Origin: Pogostemon cablin | Taxonomy: Eukaryota; Streptophyta; Magnoliopsida; Lamiales; Lamiaceae | Direction: 5' to 3' | NCBI GenBank assembly: GCA_023678885.1 | Contig: CM042979.1 | Coordinates: forward strand, 21,443,513-21,507,512 | Length of the DNA: 64,000 nt | Part shown: positions 15,501 to 30,356 of the stretch, in pieces | Layout: each line of letters begins with the position of its first letter | Position numbering within the stretch: the first letter of the stretch is position 1 | Position numbers and translations under genes: made by a program | Notes under the pieces: model-generated | What the model was told of the DNA's origin: nothing | Database searches by the model: none | What the model saw: the letters and a program-made list of their open reading frames with translations, nothing else

Positions 15501-18500
15501 TCGATGCATATTTACTTCATTACGATCAAAATTTCATTCGTTTCGATGTATATTCACTTCATTTTGATGCATATTTACTTCGTTTCGATGCATATTTTCT
15601 TTATTTCGATCAATATTTCCTTCATTTCGATGCATATTTACTTAATTACGATCAACATCTCCATCGTTTCGATGCATATTTACTTCATTTTGTTGCATAT
15701 TTACTTCATTTTTATGCACATTTACTTCAATTCGATGCATATTTTCCTCATTTCCATGATTACTTATTTCATTTTGATGCATATTTACTTTGTTTCGATG
15801 CATATCACCTTCATTTCGATGCATATTTACTTCATTTTGATGCAAATTTTGATGAATATTTACTTCTTTTCGATGCATATTTCTTTCGTTTCTACGCATA
15901 TTTCCTTCGTTTCGATGCACATTTACTTCATTTTGATGCATATTTACTTCATTACGATCAACATCTCCATCGTTTCGATGCATATTTACCTCATTTTGAT
16001 GCATATTTACCTCATTTTGATGCACATTTACTTCTATTGGATGAATATTTCCTTCGATTCGATGCTTACTTACTTCATTTTGATGCATATTTACTTCATT
16101 ACGATCAATATTTTCTTTGTCTCGATGCATATTTACTTCATTTTGATGCATATTTTTATGCATATTTACTTTATTACGATCATCATTTTCTTTGTTTCGA
16201 TGCATATTTACTTCATTTTGATACATATTTTTTTGTTTCGATGCATATTTCCTTCGTTTCGATGCACATTTACTTCATTTTGTTGTATATTTACTTTATT
16301 ATGATCAATATTTTCTTCGTTTCGATGCATATTTACTTCAGTACGCTCAACACTTCCTTCATTTTGATGCATATTTACTTTATTTTGATGCATATTTACT
16401 CTATTTTGATGCATATTTTGATGCATATTTACTTCATTTCGATGCATATTCCTTCGTTTCGATGAATATTTATTTCATTTTGATGCATATTTACTTCATT
16501 ACGATCAACATTTCCTTCGTTTCGATGCATATTTACTTCATTTTGATGTATATTTTGATGCATATTAACTTCGTTTTGATGCATATTTCCTTTATTTCGA
16601 TCAACATTTTCTTCGTTTTGATGCATATTTACTTTATTACGATCAACATCTAATTCGTTTCGTTGCATATTTACTTCATTTTGATGTACATTTACTTCGT
16701 TTTGATGCATATTTCCTACATTTCGATGGATATTTACTTCATTTTGATGCATATTTACTTCATTATGATCAACATTTCCTTCGTTTCGATGCATATTTAC
16801 TCCATTTTGATGCATATTTACTTCAGTACGATCAACATTTCCTTCGTTTTGATGAATATTTACTTCATTTTGATGCATATTTATTCTATTTTGAAGCATA
16901 TTTTGATGCATATTTACTTCGTTTCGATGCATATTATCTTCGTTTCGATGCATATTATTACGATCAAAATTTTCTTTGTTTCGATGCATATTCACTTCAT
17001 TTTGATGCATATTTTATTGCATATTTACTTCGTTTCGATGCATATTTTCTTCATTTCGATCAACATTTCCTTCGTTTCGATACATATTTACTTCATTACG
17101 ATCAACATCTCCATCGTTTCGATGCATATTTACTTTATTTTTATGCGCATTTACTTCAATTCGATGCATATTTTCTTCGTTTCGATGATTACTTATTTCA
17201 TTTTGATGCATATTTACTTCATTACAATCAATATTTCCTTCGTTTCGATACATATTTACTCCATTTTGATGCATATTTATTCCATTTTGATGCATATTTA
17301 CTTTGTTTCGATGCATATTTCCTTCATTTCGATGTATATTTACTTCATTTTGATGTAAATTTTGATGAATATTTACTTCGTTTCGATGCATATTTCTTTC
17401 GTTTCAATGCATATTTCATTCGTTTCGATGGACATTTACTTTATTTTGATGCATATTTACTTCATTACGATCAACATCTTCATCGATTCGATGCATATTT
17501 ACTTCATTTTGATGCACATTTACTTCGATTAGATGCATATTTCCTTCAATTCGATGATTACTTACTTCATTTTGATGCATATTTACTTCATTACGATCAA
17601 TATTTTCTTCGTCTCGATGCATATTTACTTCATTTTGGTGCATATTTTTTTGTTTCGATGCATATTTCCTTCGTTTCGATGCACATTTACTTCATTTTGT
17701 TGTATATTTACTTTATTACGATCAACATTTCCTTCGTTTCGATGCATATTTACTTCAGTACGATCAGCATTTCCTTCGTTTTGATGCATATTTACTTCAT
17801 TTTGATGCATATTTACTCTATTTTGATGCATATTTTGATGCATATTTACTTCGTTTCGATGCATATTTCTTCGTTTCGATGAATATTTATTTCATTTTGA
17901 TGCATATTTACTTATTACGATCAACATTTCCTTCGTTTCGATACATATTTACTTCATTTTGATGCATATTTTGATGCATATTAATTTCATTTTGATGCAT
18001 ATTTCCTTCATTTCGATCAACATTTTCTTCATTTCGATGCATATTTACTCAATTTTGAGGCATATTTACTTCAGTACGATCAACATTTCCTTCGTTTTGA
18101 TTCATATTTACTTCATTTTGATGCATATTTACTTTATTTTGATGCATATTTACTTCGTTTCGATGCATATTTTCTTCCTTTCGATGCATATTTACTTCAT
18201 TACGATCAAAATTTTATTCGTTTCGATGCGTATTCACTTTATTTTGATGCATATTTTGATGCATATTTACTTTGTTTCGATGCATATTTTCTTTATTTCG
18301 ATCAACATTTACTTCGTTTCGATGCATATTTACTTCATTACGATCATCATCTCCATCGGTTCGATGCATATTTACTTCATTTTGATGCATATTTACTTTA
18401 TTTTTATGCACATTTACTTCAATTCGATGCATATTTTCTTCATTTCCATGATTACTTATTTCATTTTGATGCATATTTACTTCATTACGATCAATATTTT

Positions 18501-18980
18501 CTTCATTTCAATACATATTTACATTATTTTGATGCATATTTATTCCATTTTGATGCATATTTACTTTGTTTCGATGCATATCTCCTTCATTTCGATGCAT
18601 ATTTACTTCATTTTGATGCAAATTTTGATGAATATTTACTTCGTTTCGATGCATATTTCTTTCGTTTCTATGCATATTTCCTTTGTTTTGATGCACATTT
18701 ACTTCATTTTGATGCATATTTACTTCATTACGATCAACATCTCTATCGTTTCGATGCATATTTACCTCATTTTGATGCATATTTACCTCATTTTGATGCA
18801 CATTTACTTCTATTAGATGCATATTTCCTTCGATTCGATGCTTACTTACTTCATTTTTATGCATATTTACTTCATTACGATCAATATTTTATTTGTCTCG
18901 ATGCATATTTACTTCATTTTGATGCATATTTTGATGCATATTTACTTCATTACGATCATCATTTTCTTTGTTTCGATGCA
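12588..18980. repeat. Mixed HOR segment of the satellite
   Basis: This stretch alternates variants seen in the 1.5-kb domain on the left (for example 13355-13776 resembles 1517-1938 and 2959-3380) with variants of the 2.3-kb domain (for example 17533-17882 resembles 9371-9708). I cannot assign one period. It looks like an exchange zone between HOR families. No non-satellite sequence is seen in it. Confidence 0.5.
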
Positions 18981-20738
18981 TATTTACTTCACTTTGATAC
19001 ATATTTTTTCATTTCGATGCATATTTCCTTCTTTTCGATGCACATTTACTTTATTTTGTTGTATATTTACTTTATTATGATCAACATTTTCTTCGTTTCG
19101 AAGCATATTTACTTCAGTACGCTCAACATTTCCTTCATTTTGATGCATATTTACTTCATTTTGATGCATATTTACTCTATTTTGATGCATATTTTGATGC
19201 ATATTTACTTCATTTCGATGCATATTCCTTCATTTCGATGAATATTTATTTTATTTTGATGAATATTTACCTCATTACGATCAACATTTCCTTCGTTTCG
19301 ATGCATATTTACTTCATTTTGATGCATATTTTGATGCATATTAACTTCGTTTTGATGCATATTTCCTTCATTTCGATCAACATTTTCTTCGATTTGATGC
19401 ATATTTACTTCATTACGATCAACATTTAATTCGTTTCGTTGCATATTTACTTCAATTTGATGCACATTTACTTCGTTTTGATGCATATTTCCTTCATTTC
19501 GATGCATATTTACTTCATTTGATGCATATTTACTTCATTATGATCAACATTTACTTCGTTTCGATGCATATTTACTCCATTTTGATGCATATTTACTTCA
19601 GTACGATCAACATTTCCTTCGTTTTGATGCATATTTACTTCATTTTGATGCATATTTACTTTATTTTGAGGCGTATTTTGATGCATATTTACTTCGTTTT
19701 GATGCATATTTTCTTCGTTTCGATGCATATTTTCTTTATTACGATCAAAATTTCCTTTGTTTCGATGCATATTCACTTCATTTTGATGCATATTTTGATG
19801 CATATTTACTTCGTTTCGATGCATATTTTCTTCATTTCGATCAACATTTCCTTCGTTTCGATGCATATTTACTTCATTACGATCAACATCTCCATCGTTT
19901 CGATGCATATTTACTTTATTTTTATGCGCATTTACTTCAATTCGATGCATATTTTCTTCATTTCGATGATTACTTATTTCATTTTGATGCATATTTACTT
20001 TATTACAATCTATATTTCCTTCGTTTCGATACATATTTACTCCGTTTTGATGCATATTTATTCCATTTTGATGCATATTTACTTTGCTTCGATGCATATT
20101 TCCTTCATTTCGATGCATATTTACTTCATTTTTATGTAAATTTTGATGAATATTTACTTCGTTTCAATGCATATTACTTTCGTTTTTATGCATTTTTCAT
20201 TTGTTTCGATGCACATTTACTTTATTTTGATGCATATTTACTTCATTACGATCAACATCTTCATCGTTTCGATGCATATTTACTTCATTTTGATGCATAT
20301 TTACTTCATTTTGATGCACATTTACTTCGATTAGATGCATATTTCCTTCAATTCGGTGCTTACTTACTTCATTTTGATGCATATTTACTTCATTACGATT
20401 AATATTTTCTTTGTCTCGATGCATATTTACTTCATTTTGATGCATATTTTTTGTTTCGATCCATATTTCCTTCGTTTTGATGCTCATTTACTTCATTTTG
20501 TTGTATATTTACTTTATTACGATCAATATTTCCTTCGTTTCGATGCATATTTACTTCAATACGATCAACATTTCCTTCGTTTTGATGCATATTTACTTCA
20601 TTTTGAAGCATATTTACTCTATTTTGATGCATATTTTGATGCATATTTACTTCGTTTCAATGCATATTCCTTCGTATCGATGAATATTTATTTCACTTTG
20701 ATGCATATTTACTTATTACGATCAACATTTCCTTCGTT

Positions 20739-22884
20739 TTGATGCATATTTACTTAATTTTGATGCATATTTTGATGCATATTAACTTCGTTTTAATGCA
20801 TATTTCCTTCATTTCGATCAACATTTTTTTCGTTTCGATGCATATTTACTCCATTTTGATGCATATTTACTTCAGTACGATCAACATTTCCTTCATTTTG
20901 ATTCATATTTACTTCATTTTGATGCATATTTACTCTATTTTGATGCATATTTTGATGCATTTTTACTTCGTTTCGTTGCATATTTTCTTCATTTCGATGC
21001 ATATTTACTTCATTACGATCAAAATTTTATTCGTTTCGATGTATATTCACTTCATTTTGATGCATATTTACTTCGTTTCGATGCATATTTTCTTTATTTC
21101 GATCAATATTTCCTTCGTTTCGATGCATATTTACTTCATTACGATCAATATGTCCATCGTTTCGATGCATATTTCTTTCGTTTATATGCATATTTCCTTC
21201 GTTTCGATGCACATTTACTTCATTTTGATGCATATTTACTTCATTACGATCAACATCTCTATCGTTTCAATGCATATTTACCTCATTTTGATGCATATTT
21301 ACCTCATTTTGATGCACATTTACTTCTAATGGATGCATATTTCCTTCGATTCGATGCTTACTTACTTCATTTTGATGCATATTTATTTCATCACGATCAA
21401 TATTTTATTTGTCTCGATGCATATTTACTTTATTTTGATGCATATTTTGATGCATATTTACTTCATTACGATCATCATTTTCTTTGTTTCGATGCATATT
21501 TACTTCACTTTGATACATATTTTTTCATTTCGATGCATATTTCCTTCTTTTCGATGCAATTTACTTCATTTTGTTGTATATTTACTTTATTATGATCAAC
21601 ATTTTCTTCGTTTCGAAGTATATTTACTTCAGTACGCTCAACATTTCCTTCGTTTTGATGCATATTTACTTCATTTTGATGCATATTTACTCTATTTTGA
21701 TGCATATTTTGATGCATATTTACTTCGTTTCGATGCATATTCCTTCGTATCGATGAATATTTATTTCATTTTGATGCATATTTACTTATTACGATCAACA
21801 TTTCCTTCGTTTTGATGCATATTTACTTAATTTTGATGCATATTTTGATGCATATTAACTTCGTTTTGATGCATATTTCCTTCATTTCGATCAACATTTT
21901 TTTCGTTTCGATGCATATTTACTCCATTTTGATGCATATTTACTTCAGTACGATCAACATTTCCTTCATTTTGATTCATATTTACTTCATTTTGATGCAT
22001 ATTTACTCTATTTTGATGCATATTTTGATGCATATTTACTTCGTTTCGATGCATATTTTCTTCATTTCGATGCATATTTACTTTATTACGATCAAAATTT
22101 TATTCGTTTCGATGTATATTCACTTCATTTTGATGCATATTTACTTCGTTTCGATGCATATTTTCTTTATTTCGATCAATATTTCCTTCGTTTCGATGCA
22201 TATTTACTTCATTACGATCAATATCTCCATCGTTTCGATGCATATTTACTTCATTTTTTTGCATATTTACTTCATTATTATGCACATTTACTTCAATTTG
22301 ATGCATATTTTTTTCATTTCCATGATTACTTATTTCATTTTGATGCATATTTACTTTATTACGATCAATATTTTCTTTATTTCGATACATATTTACTTTA
22401 TTTTGATGCATATTTACTTTGTTTCGATGCATATTTACTTTATTTTGATGCATATTTCCTTCATTTTCGATGCACATTTACTTTTTTTCGATGCATATCT
22501 CTTTCATTTCGATGCATATTTACTTCATTTTGGTGCAAATTTTGATGAATATTTACTTCTTTTCGATGCATATTTCTTTCGTTTATATGCATATTTCCTT
22601 CGTTTCGATGCACATTTACTTCATTTTGATGCATATTTACTTCATTACGATCAACATCTCCATCGTTTCAATGCATATTTACCTCATTTTGATGCATATT
22701 TACCTCATTTTGATGCACATTTACTTCTAATGGATGCATATTTCCTTCGATTCGATGCTTACTTACTTCATTTTGATGCATATTTACTTCATCACGATCA
22801 ATATTTTATTTGTCTTGATGCATATTTACTTCATTTTGATGCATATTTCGATGCATATTTTCTTCATTACGATCATCATTTTCT
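20739..22884. repeat. 1073-bp tandem duplication inside an HOR copy
   Basis: The sequence starting at 20739 (type A monomers with ACTTAATTTTGATGC and then CATATTAACTTCG) starts again at 21812, so the offset is 1073 bp. The two stretches share uncommon variants such as ACTTCTAATGGATGC and the CACTTTGATACATATTTTTTC monomer. It is absent from the other four copies of the 2.84-kb HOR, so it arose within this one copy. Confidence 0.7.
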
Positions 22885-25800
22885 TTGTTTCGATGCATAT
22901 TTACTTCACTTTGATACATATTTTTTCATTTCGATGCATATCTCCTTCTTTTCGATGCACATTTACTTCATTTTGTTGTATATTTACTTTATTATGATCA
23001 ACATTTTCTTCGTTTCGAAGTATATTTACTTCAGTACGCTCAACATTTCCTTCATTTTGATGCATATTTACTTCATTTTGATGCATATTTACTCTATTTT
23101 GATGCATATTTTGATGCATATTTACTTCATTTCGATGCATATTCCTTCATTTCGATGAATATTTATTTTATTTTGATGCATATTTACCTCATTACGATCA
23201 ACATTTCCTTCGTTTCGAGGCATATTTACTTCATTTTGATGCATATTTTGATGCATATTAACTTCGTTTTGATGCATATTTCCTTCATTTCGATCAACAT
23301 TTTCTTCGTTTTGATGCATATTTACTTCATTACGATCAACATCTAATTCGTTTCGTTGCATATTTACTTCAATTTGATGCACATTTACTTCGTTTTGATG
23401 CGTATTTCCTTCATTTCGATGCATATTTACTTCATTTGATGCATATTTACTTCATTATGATCAACATTTACTTCGTTTCGATGCATATTTACTCCATTTC
23501 GATGCATATTTACTTCAGTACGATCAACATTTCCTTCGTTTTGATGCATATTTACTTCATTTTGATGCATATTTACTCTATTTTGAGGCATATTTTGATG
23601 CATATTTACTTCGTTTTGATGCATATTTTCTTCGTTTCGATGCATATTTACTTTATTACGATCAAAATTTCCTTTGTTTCGATGCATATTCACTTCATTT
23701 TGATGCATATTTTGATGCATATTTACTTCGTTTCGATGCATATTTTCTTCATTTCGATCAACATTTACTTCGTTTCGATGCATATTTACTTCATTACGAT
23801 CAACATCTCCATCGTTTCGATGCATATTTACTTTATTTTTATGCGCATTTACTTCAATTCGATGCATATTTTCTTCATTTCGATGATCACTTATTTCATT
23901 TTGATGCATATTTACTTTATTACAATCTATATTTCCTTCGTTTCGATACATATTTACTCCGTTTTGATGCATATTTATTCCATTTTGATGCATATTTACT
24001 TTGCTTCGATGCATATTTCCTTCATTTCGATGCATATTTACTTCATTTTTATGTAAATTTTGATGAATATTTACTTCGTTTCGATGCATATTTCTTTCGT
24101 TTTTATGCATTTTTCATTTGTTTCGATGCACATTTACTTTATTTTGATGTATATTTACTTCATTACGATCAACATCTTCATCGTTTCGATGCATATTTAC
24201 TTCATTTTGATGCATATTTACTTCATTTTGATGCACATTTACTTCGATTAGATGCATATTTCCGTCAATTCGATGCTTACTTACTTCATTTTGATGCATA
24301 TTTACTTCATTACGATTAATATTTTCATTGTCTCGATGCATATTTACTTCATTTTGATGCATATTTTTTTGTTTCGATCCATATTTCCTTCGTTTTGATG
24401 CTCATTTACTTCTTCTTGTTGTATATTTACTTTATTACGATCAATATTTCCTTCGTTTCGATGCATATTTACTTCAATACGATCAACATTTCCTTCGTTT
24501 TGATGCATATTTACTTCATTTTGATGCATATTTACTCTATTTTGATGCATATTTTGATGCATATTTACTTCGTTTATTTGCATATTCCTTCGTATCGATG
24601 AATATTTATTTCATTTTGATGCATATTTACTTATTATGATCAACATTTCCTTCGTTTTGATGCATATTTACTTAATTTTGATGCATATTTTGATGCATAT
24701 TAACTTCGTTTTGATGCATATTTCCTTCATTTCGATCAATATTTTTTTCGTTTCGATGCATATTTACTCCATTTTGATGCATATTTACTTCAGTACGATC
24801 AATATTTCCTTCATTTTGATTCATATTTACTTCATTTTGATGCATATTTACTCTATTTTGATGCATATTTTGATGCATATTTACTTCGTTTCGATGCATA
24901 TTTACTTCGTTTCGATTCATATTTACTTCATTACGATCAAAATTTCATTCGTTTCGATGTATATTCACTTCATTTTTATGCATATTTACTTCGTTTCGAT
25001 GCATATTTTCTTTATTTCGATCAATATTTCCTTCGTTTCGATGCATATTTACTTCATTACGATCAACATCTCCATCGTTTCGATGCATATTTACTTCATT
25101 TTGTTGCATATTTACTTCATTTTTATGCACATTTACTTCAATTTGATGCATATTTTTTTCATTTCCATGATTACTTATTTCATTTTGATGCATATTTACT
25201 TCATTACGATCAATATTTCTTTATTTCGATACATATTTACTTTATTTTGATGCATATTTACTTTGTTTCGATGCATATTTACTTTATTTTGATGCATATT
25301 TCCTTCATTTCCGATGCACATTTACTTTGTTTCGATGCATATCTCTTTCATTTCGACGCATATTTACTTCATTTTGGTGCAAATTTTGATGAATATTTAC
25401 TTCTTTTCGATGCATATTTCTTTCGTTTATATGCATATTTCCTTCGTTTGATGCACATTTACTTCATTTTGATGCATATTTACTTCATTACGATCAACAT
25501 CTCCATCGTTTCAATGCATATTTACCACATTTTGATGCATATTTACCTCATTTTGATGCACATTTACTTCTAATGGATGCATATTTCCTTCGATTCGATG
25601 CTTACTTACTTCATTTTGATGCATATTTACTTCATTACGATCAATATTTTATTTGTCTCGATGCATATTTACTTCATTTTGATGCATATTTTGATGCATA
25701 TTTACTTCATTATGATCATCATTTTCTTTGTTTCGATGCATATTTACTTCACTTTGATACATATTTTTTCATTTTGATGCATATTTCCTTCTTTTCGATG

Positions 25801-27508
25801 CACATTTACTTCATTTTGTTGTATATTTACTTTATTATGATCAACATTTTCTTCGTTTCGAAGCATATTTACTTCAGTACGCTCAACATTTCCTTCGTTT
25901 TGATGTATATTTACTTCATTTTGATGCATATTTACTCTATTTTGATGCATATTTTGATGCATATTTACTTCATTTCGATGCTTATTCCTTCATTTCGATG
26001 AATATTTATTTTATTTTGATGCATATTTACCTCATTACGATCAACATTTCCTTCGTTTCGATGCATATTTACTTCATTTTGATGCATATTTTGATGCATA
26101 TTAACTTCGTTTTGATGCATATTTCCTTCATTTCGATCAACATTTTCTTCGTTTTGATGCATATTTACTTCATTACGATCAACATCTAATTTGTTTCGTT
26201 GCATATTTACTTCAATTTGATGCACATTTACTTCGTTTTGATGCATATTTCCTTCATTTCGATGCATATTTACTTCATTTGATGCATATTTACTTCATTA
26301 TGATCAACATTTACTTCGTTTCGATGCATATTTACTCCATTTTGATTCATATTTACTTCAGTGCGATCAACATTTCCTTCGTTTTGATGCATATTTACTT
26401 CATTTTGATGCATATTTACTCTATTTTGAGGCATATTTTGATGCATATTTACTTCGTTTTGATGCATATTTTCTTCGTTTCGATGCATATTTACTTTATT
26501 ACGATCAAAATTTCCTTTGTTTCGATGCATATTCACTTCATTTTGATGCATATTTTGATGCATATTTACTTCGTTTCGATGCATATTTTCTTCTTTTCGA
26601 TCAACATTTCCTTCGTTTCGATGCATATTTACTTCATTACGATCAACATCTCCATCGTTTCGATGCATATTTACTTTATTTTTATGCGCATTTACTTCAA
26701 TTCGATGCATATTTTCTTCATTTCGATGATTACTTATTTCATTTTGATGCATATTTACTTTATTGCAATCTATATTTCCTTCGTTTCGATACATATTTAC
26801 TCCGTTTTGATGCATATTTATTCCATTTTGAAGCATATTTACTTTGCTTCGATGCATATTTCCTTCATTTTGATGCATATTTACTTCATTTTTATGTAAA
26901 TTTTGATGAATATTTACTTCGTTTCGATGCATATTTCTTTAATTTTTATGCATTTTTCATTTGTTTCGATGCACATTTACTTTATTTTGATGCATATTTA
27001 CTTCATTACGATCAACATCTTCATCGTTTCGATGCATATTTACTACATTTTGATGCATATTTACTTCATTTTGATGCACATTTACTTCGATTAGATGCAT
27101 ATTTCCTTCAATTCGATGCTTACTTACTTCATTTTGATGCATATTTACTTCATTACGATTAATATTTTTTTTGTCTCGATGCATATTTACTTCATTTTGA
27201 TGCATATTTTTTTGTTTCGATCCATATTTCCTTTGTTTTGATGCTCATTTACTTCATTTTGTTGTATATTTACTTTATTACGATCAATATTTCATTCGTT
27301 TCGATGCATATTTACATCAATACGATCAACATTTCCTTCGTTTTGATGCATATTTACTTCATTTTGATGCATATTTACTCTATTTTGATGCATATTTTGA
27401 TGCATATTTACTTCGTTTCGATGCATATTCCTTCGTATCGATGAATATTTATTTCATTTTGATGCATATTTACTTATTACGATCAACATTTCCTTCGTTT
27501 TGATGCAT

Positions 27509-30356
27509 ATTTACTTAATTTTGATGCATATTAACTTCGTTTTGATGCATATTTCCTTCATTTCGATCAACATTTTTTTCGTTTCGATGCATATTTACTC
27601 CATTTTGATGCATATTTACTTCAGTACGATCAACATTTCCTTCATTTTGATTCATATTTACTTCATTTTGATGCATATTTACTCTATTTTGATGCATATT
27701 TACTTCGTTTCGATGCATATTTTCTTCATTTCGATGCATATTTACTTCATTACGATCAAAATTTCATTCGTTTCGATGTATATTCACTTCATTTTGATGC
27801 ATATTTACTTCGTTTCGATGCATATTTTCTTTATTTCGATCAATATTTCCTTCGTTTCGATGCATATTTACTTCATTACGATCAACATCTCCATCATTTC
27901 GATGCATATTTACTTCATTTTGTTGCATATTTACTTCATTTTTATGCACATTTACTTCAATTTGATGCATATTTTTTTAATTTCCATGATTACTTATTTC
28001 ATTTTGATGCATATTTACTTCATTACGATCAATATTTTCTTTATTTCGATACATATTTACTTTATTTTGATGCATATTTACTTTGTTTCGATGCATATTT
28101 ACTTTATTTTGATGCACATTTACTTTGTTTCGATGCATATCTCTTTCATTTCGATGCATATTTACTTCATTTTGGTGCAAATTTTGATGAATATTTACTT
28201 CTTTTTTATGCATATTTCTTTCGTTTATATGCATATTTCCTTCGTTTCGATGCACATTTACTTCATTTTGATGCATATTTACTTCATTACGATCAACATC
28301 TCCATCGTTTCAATGCATATTTACCTCATTTTGATGCATATTTACCTCATTTTGATGCACATTTACTTCTAATGGATGCATATTTCCTTCGATTCGATGC
28401 TTACTTACTTCATTTTGATGCATATTTACTTCATTACGATCAATATTTTATTTGTCTCGATGATATTTACTTCATTTTGATGCATATTTACTTCATTACG
28501 ATCATCATTTTCTTTGTTTCGATGCATATTTACTTCACTTCAATACATATTTTTTCATTTTGATGCATATTTCCTTCTTTTCGATGCACATTTACTTCAT
28601 TTTGTTGTATATTTACTTTATTATGATCAACATTTTCTTCGTTTCGAAGCATATTTACTTCAGTACGCTCAACATTTCATTCGTTTTGATGCATATTTAC
28701 TTCATTTTGATGCATATTTACTCTATTTTGATGCATATTTTGATGCATATTTACTTCATTTCGATGCATATTCCTTCATTTCGATGAACATTTATTTTAT
28801 TTTGATGCATATTTACCTCATTACGATCAACATTTCCTTCGTTTCGATGCATATTTACTTCATTTTGATGCATATTTTGATGCATATTAACTTCGTTTTG
28901 ATGCATATTTCCTTCATTTCGATCAACATTTTCTTCGTTTTGATGCATATTTACTTCATTACGATCAACATCTAATTCGTTTCGTTGCATATTTACTTCA
29001 ATTTGATGTACATTTACTTCGTTTTGATGCATATTTCCTTCATTTCGATGCATATTTACTTCATTTGATGCATATTTACTTCATTATGATCAACATTTAC
29101 TTCGTTTCGATGCATATTTACTCCATTTTGATGCATATTTACTTCAGTACGATCAACATTTCCTTCATTTTGATGCATATTTACTTCATTTTGATGCATA
29201 TTTACTCTATTTTGAGGCATATTTTGATGCATATTTACTTCGTTTTGATGCATATTTTCTTCGTTTCGATGCATATTTACTTTATTACGATCAAAATTTC
29301 CTTTGTTTTGATGCATATTCACTTCATTTTGATGCATATTTTGATGCATATTTACTTCGTTTCGATGCATATTTTCTACATTTCGATCAACATTTCCTTT
29401 GTTTCGATGCATATTTACTTCATTACGATCAATATCTCCATCGTTTCGATGCATATTTACTTTATTTTTATGCGCATTTACTTCAATTCGATGCATATTT
29501 TCTTCATTTCGATGATTACTTATTTCATTTTGATGCATATTTACTTTATTACAATCTATATTTCCTTCGTTTCGATACATATTTACTCCGTTTTGATGCA
29601 TATTTATTCCATTTTGATGCATATTTACTTTGCTTCGATGCATATTTCCTTCATTTCGATGCATATTTACTTCATTTTTATGTAAATTTTGATGAATATT
29701 TACTTCGTTTCGATGCATATTTCTTTCGTTTTTATGCATTTTTCATTTGTTTCGATGCACATTTACTTTATTTTGATGCATATTTACTTCATTACGATCA
29801 ACATCTTCATCATTTCGATGCATATTTACGTCATTTTGATGCATATTTACTTCATTTTGATGCACATTTACTTCGATTAGATGCATATTTCCTTCAATTC
29901 GATGCTTACTTACTTCATTTTGATGCATATTTACTTCATTACGATTAATATTTTCTTTGTCTCGATGCATATTTACTTCATTTTGATGCATATTTTTTTG
30001 TTTCGATCCATATTTCCTTCGTTTTGATGCTCATTTACTTCATTTTGTTGTATATTTACTTTATTACGATCAATATTTCCTTCGTTTCGATGCATATTTA
30101 CTTCAATACGATCAACATTTCCTTCGTTTTGATGCATATTTACTTCATTTTTATGCATATTTACTCTATTTTGATGCATATTTACTTCGTTTCGATGCAT
30201 ATTCCTTCGTATCGATGAATATTTATTTCATTTTGATGCATATTTACTTATTACGATCAACATTTCCTCCGTTTTGATGCATATTTACTTAATTTTGATG
30301 CATATTTTGATGCATATTAACTTCGTTTTGATGCATATTTCCTTCATTTCGATCAA
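27509..30356. repeat. Recent segmental duplication, copy 1 (2848 bp)
   Basis: This copy begins at ATTTACTTAATTTTGATGC and ends with TTTCGATCAA. It shares rare private variants with the following copy, including a truncated TGTCTCGATGATATTTAC monomer (28457 and 31305) and ACTTCAATACATATTTTTTC. Positional offset to the next copy is 2848 bp up to about 28880 and 2836 bp after it, so the two differ by one 12-bp deletion plus a few substitutions. Confidence 0.85.
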
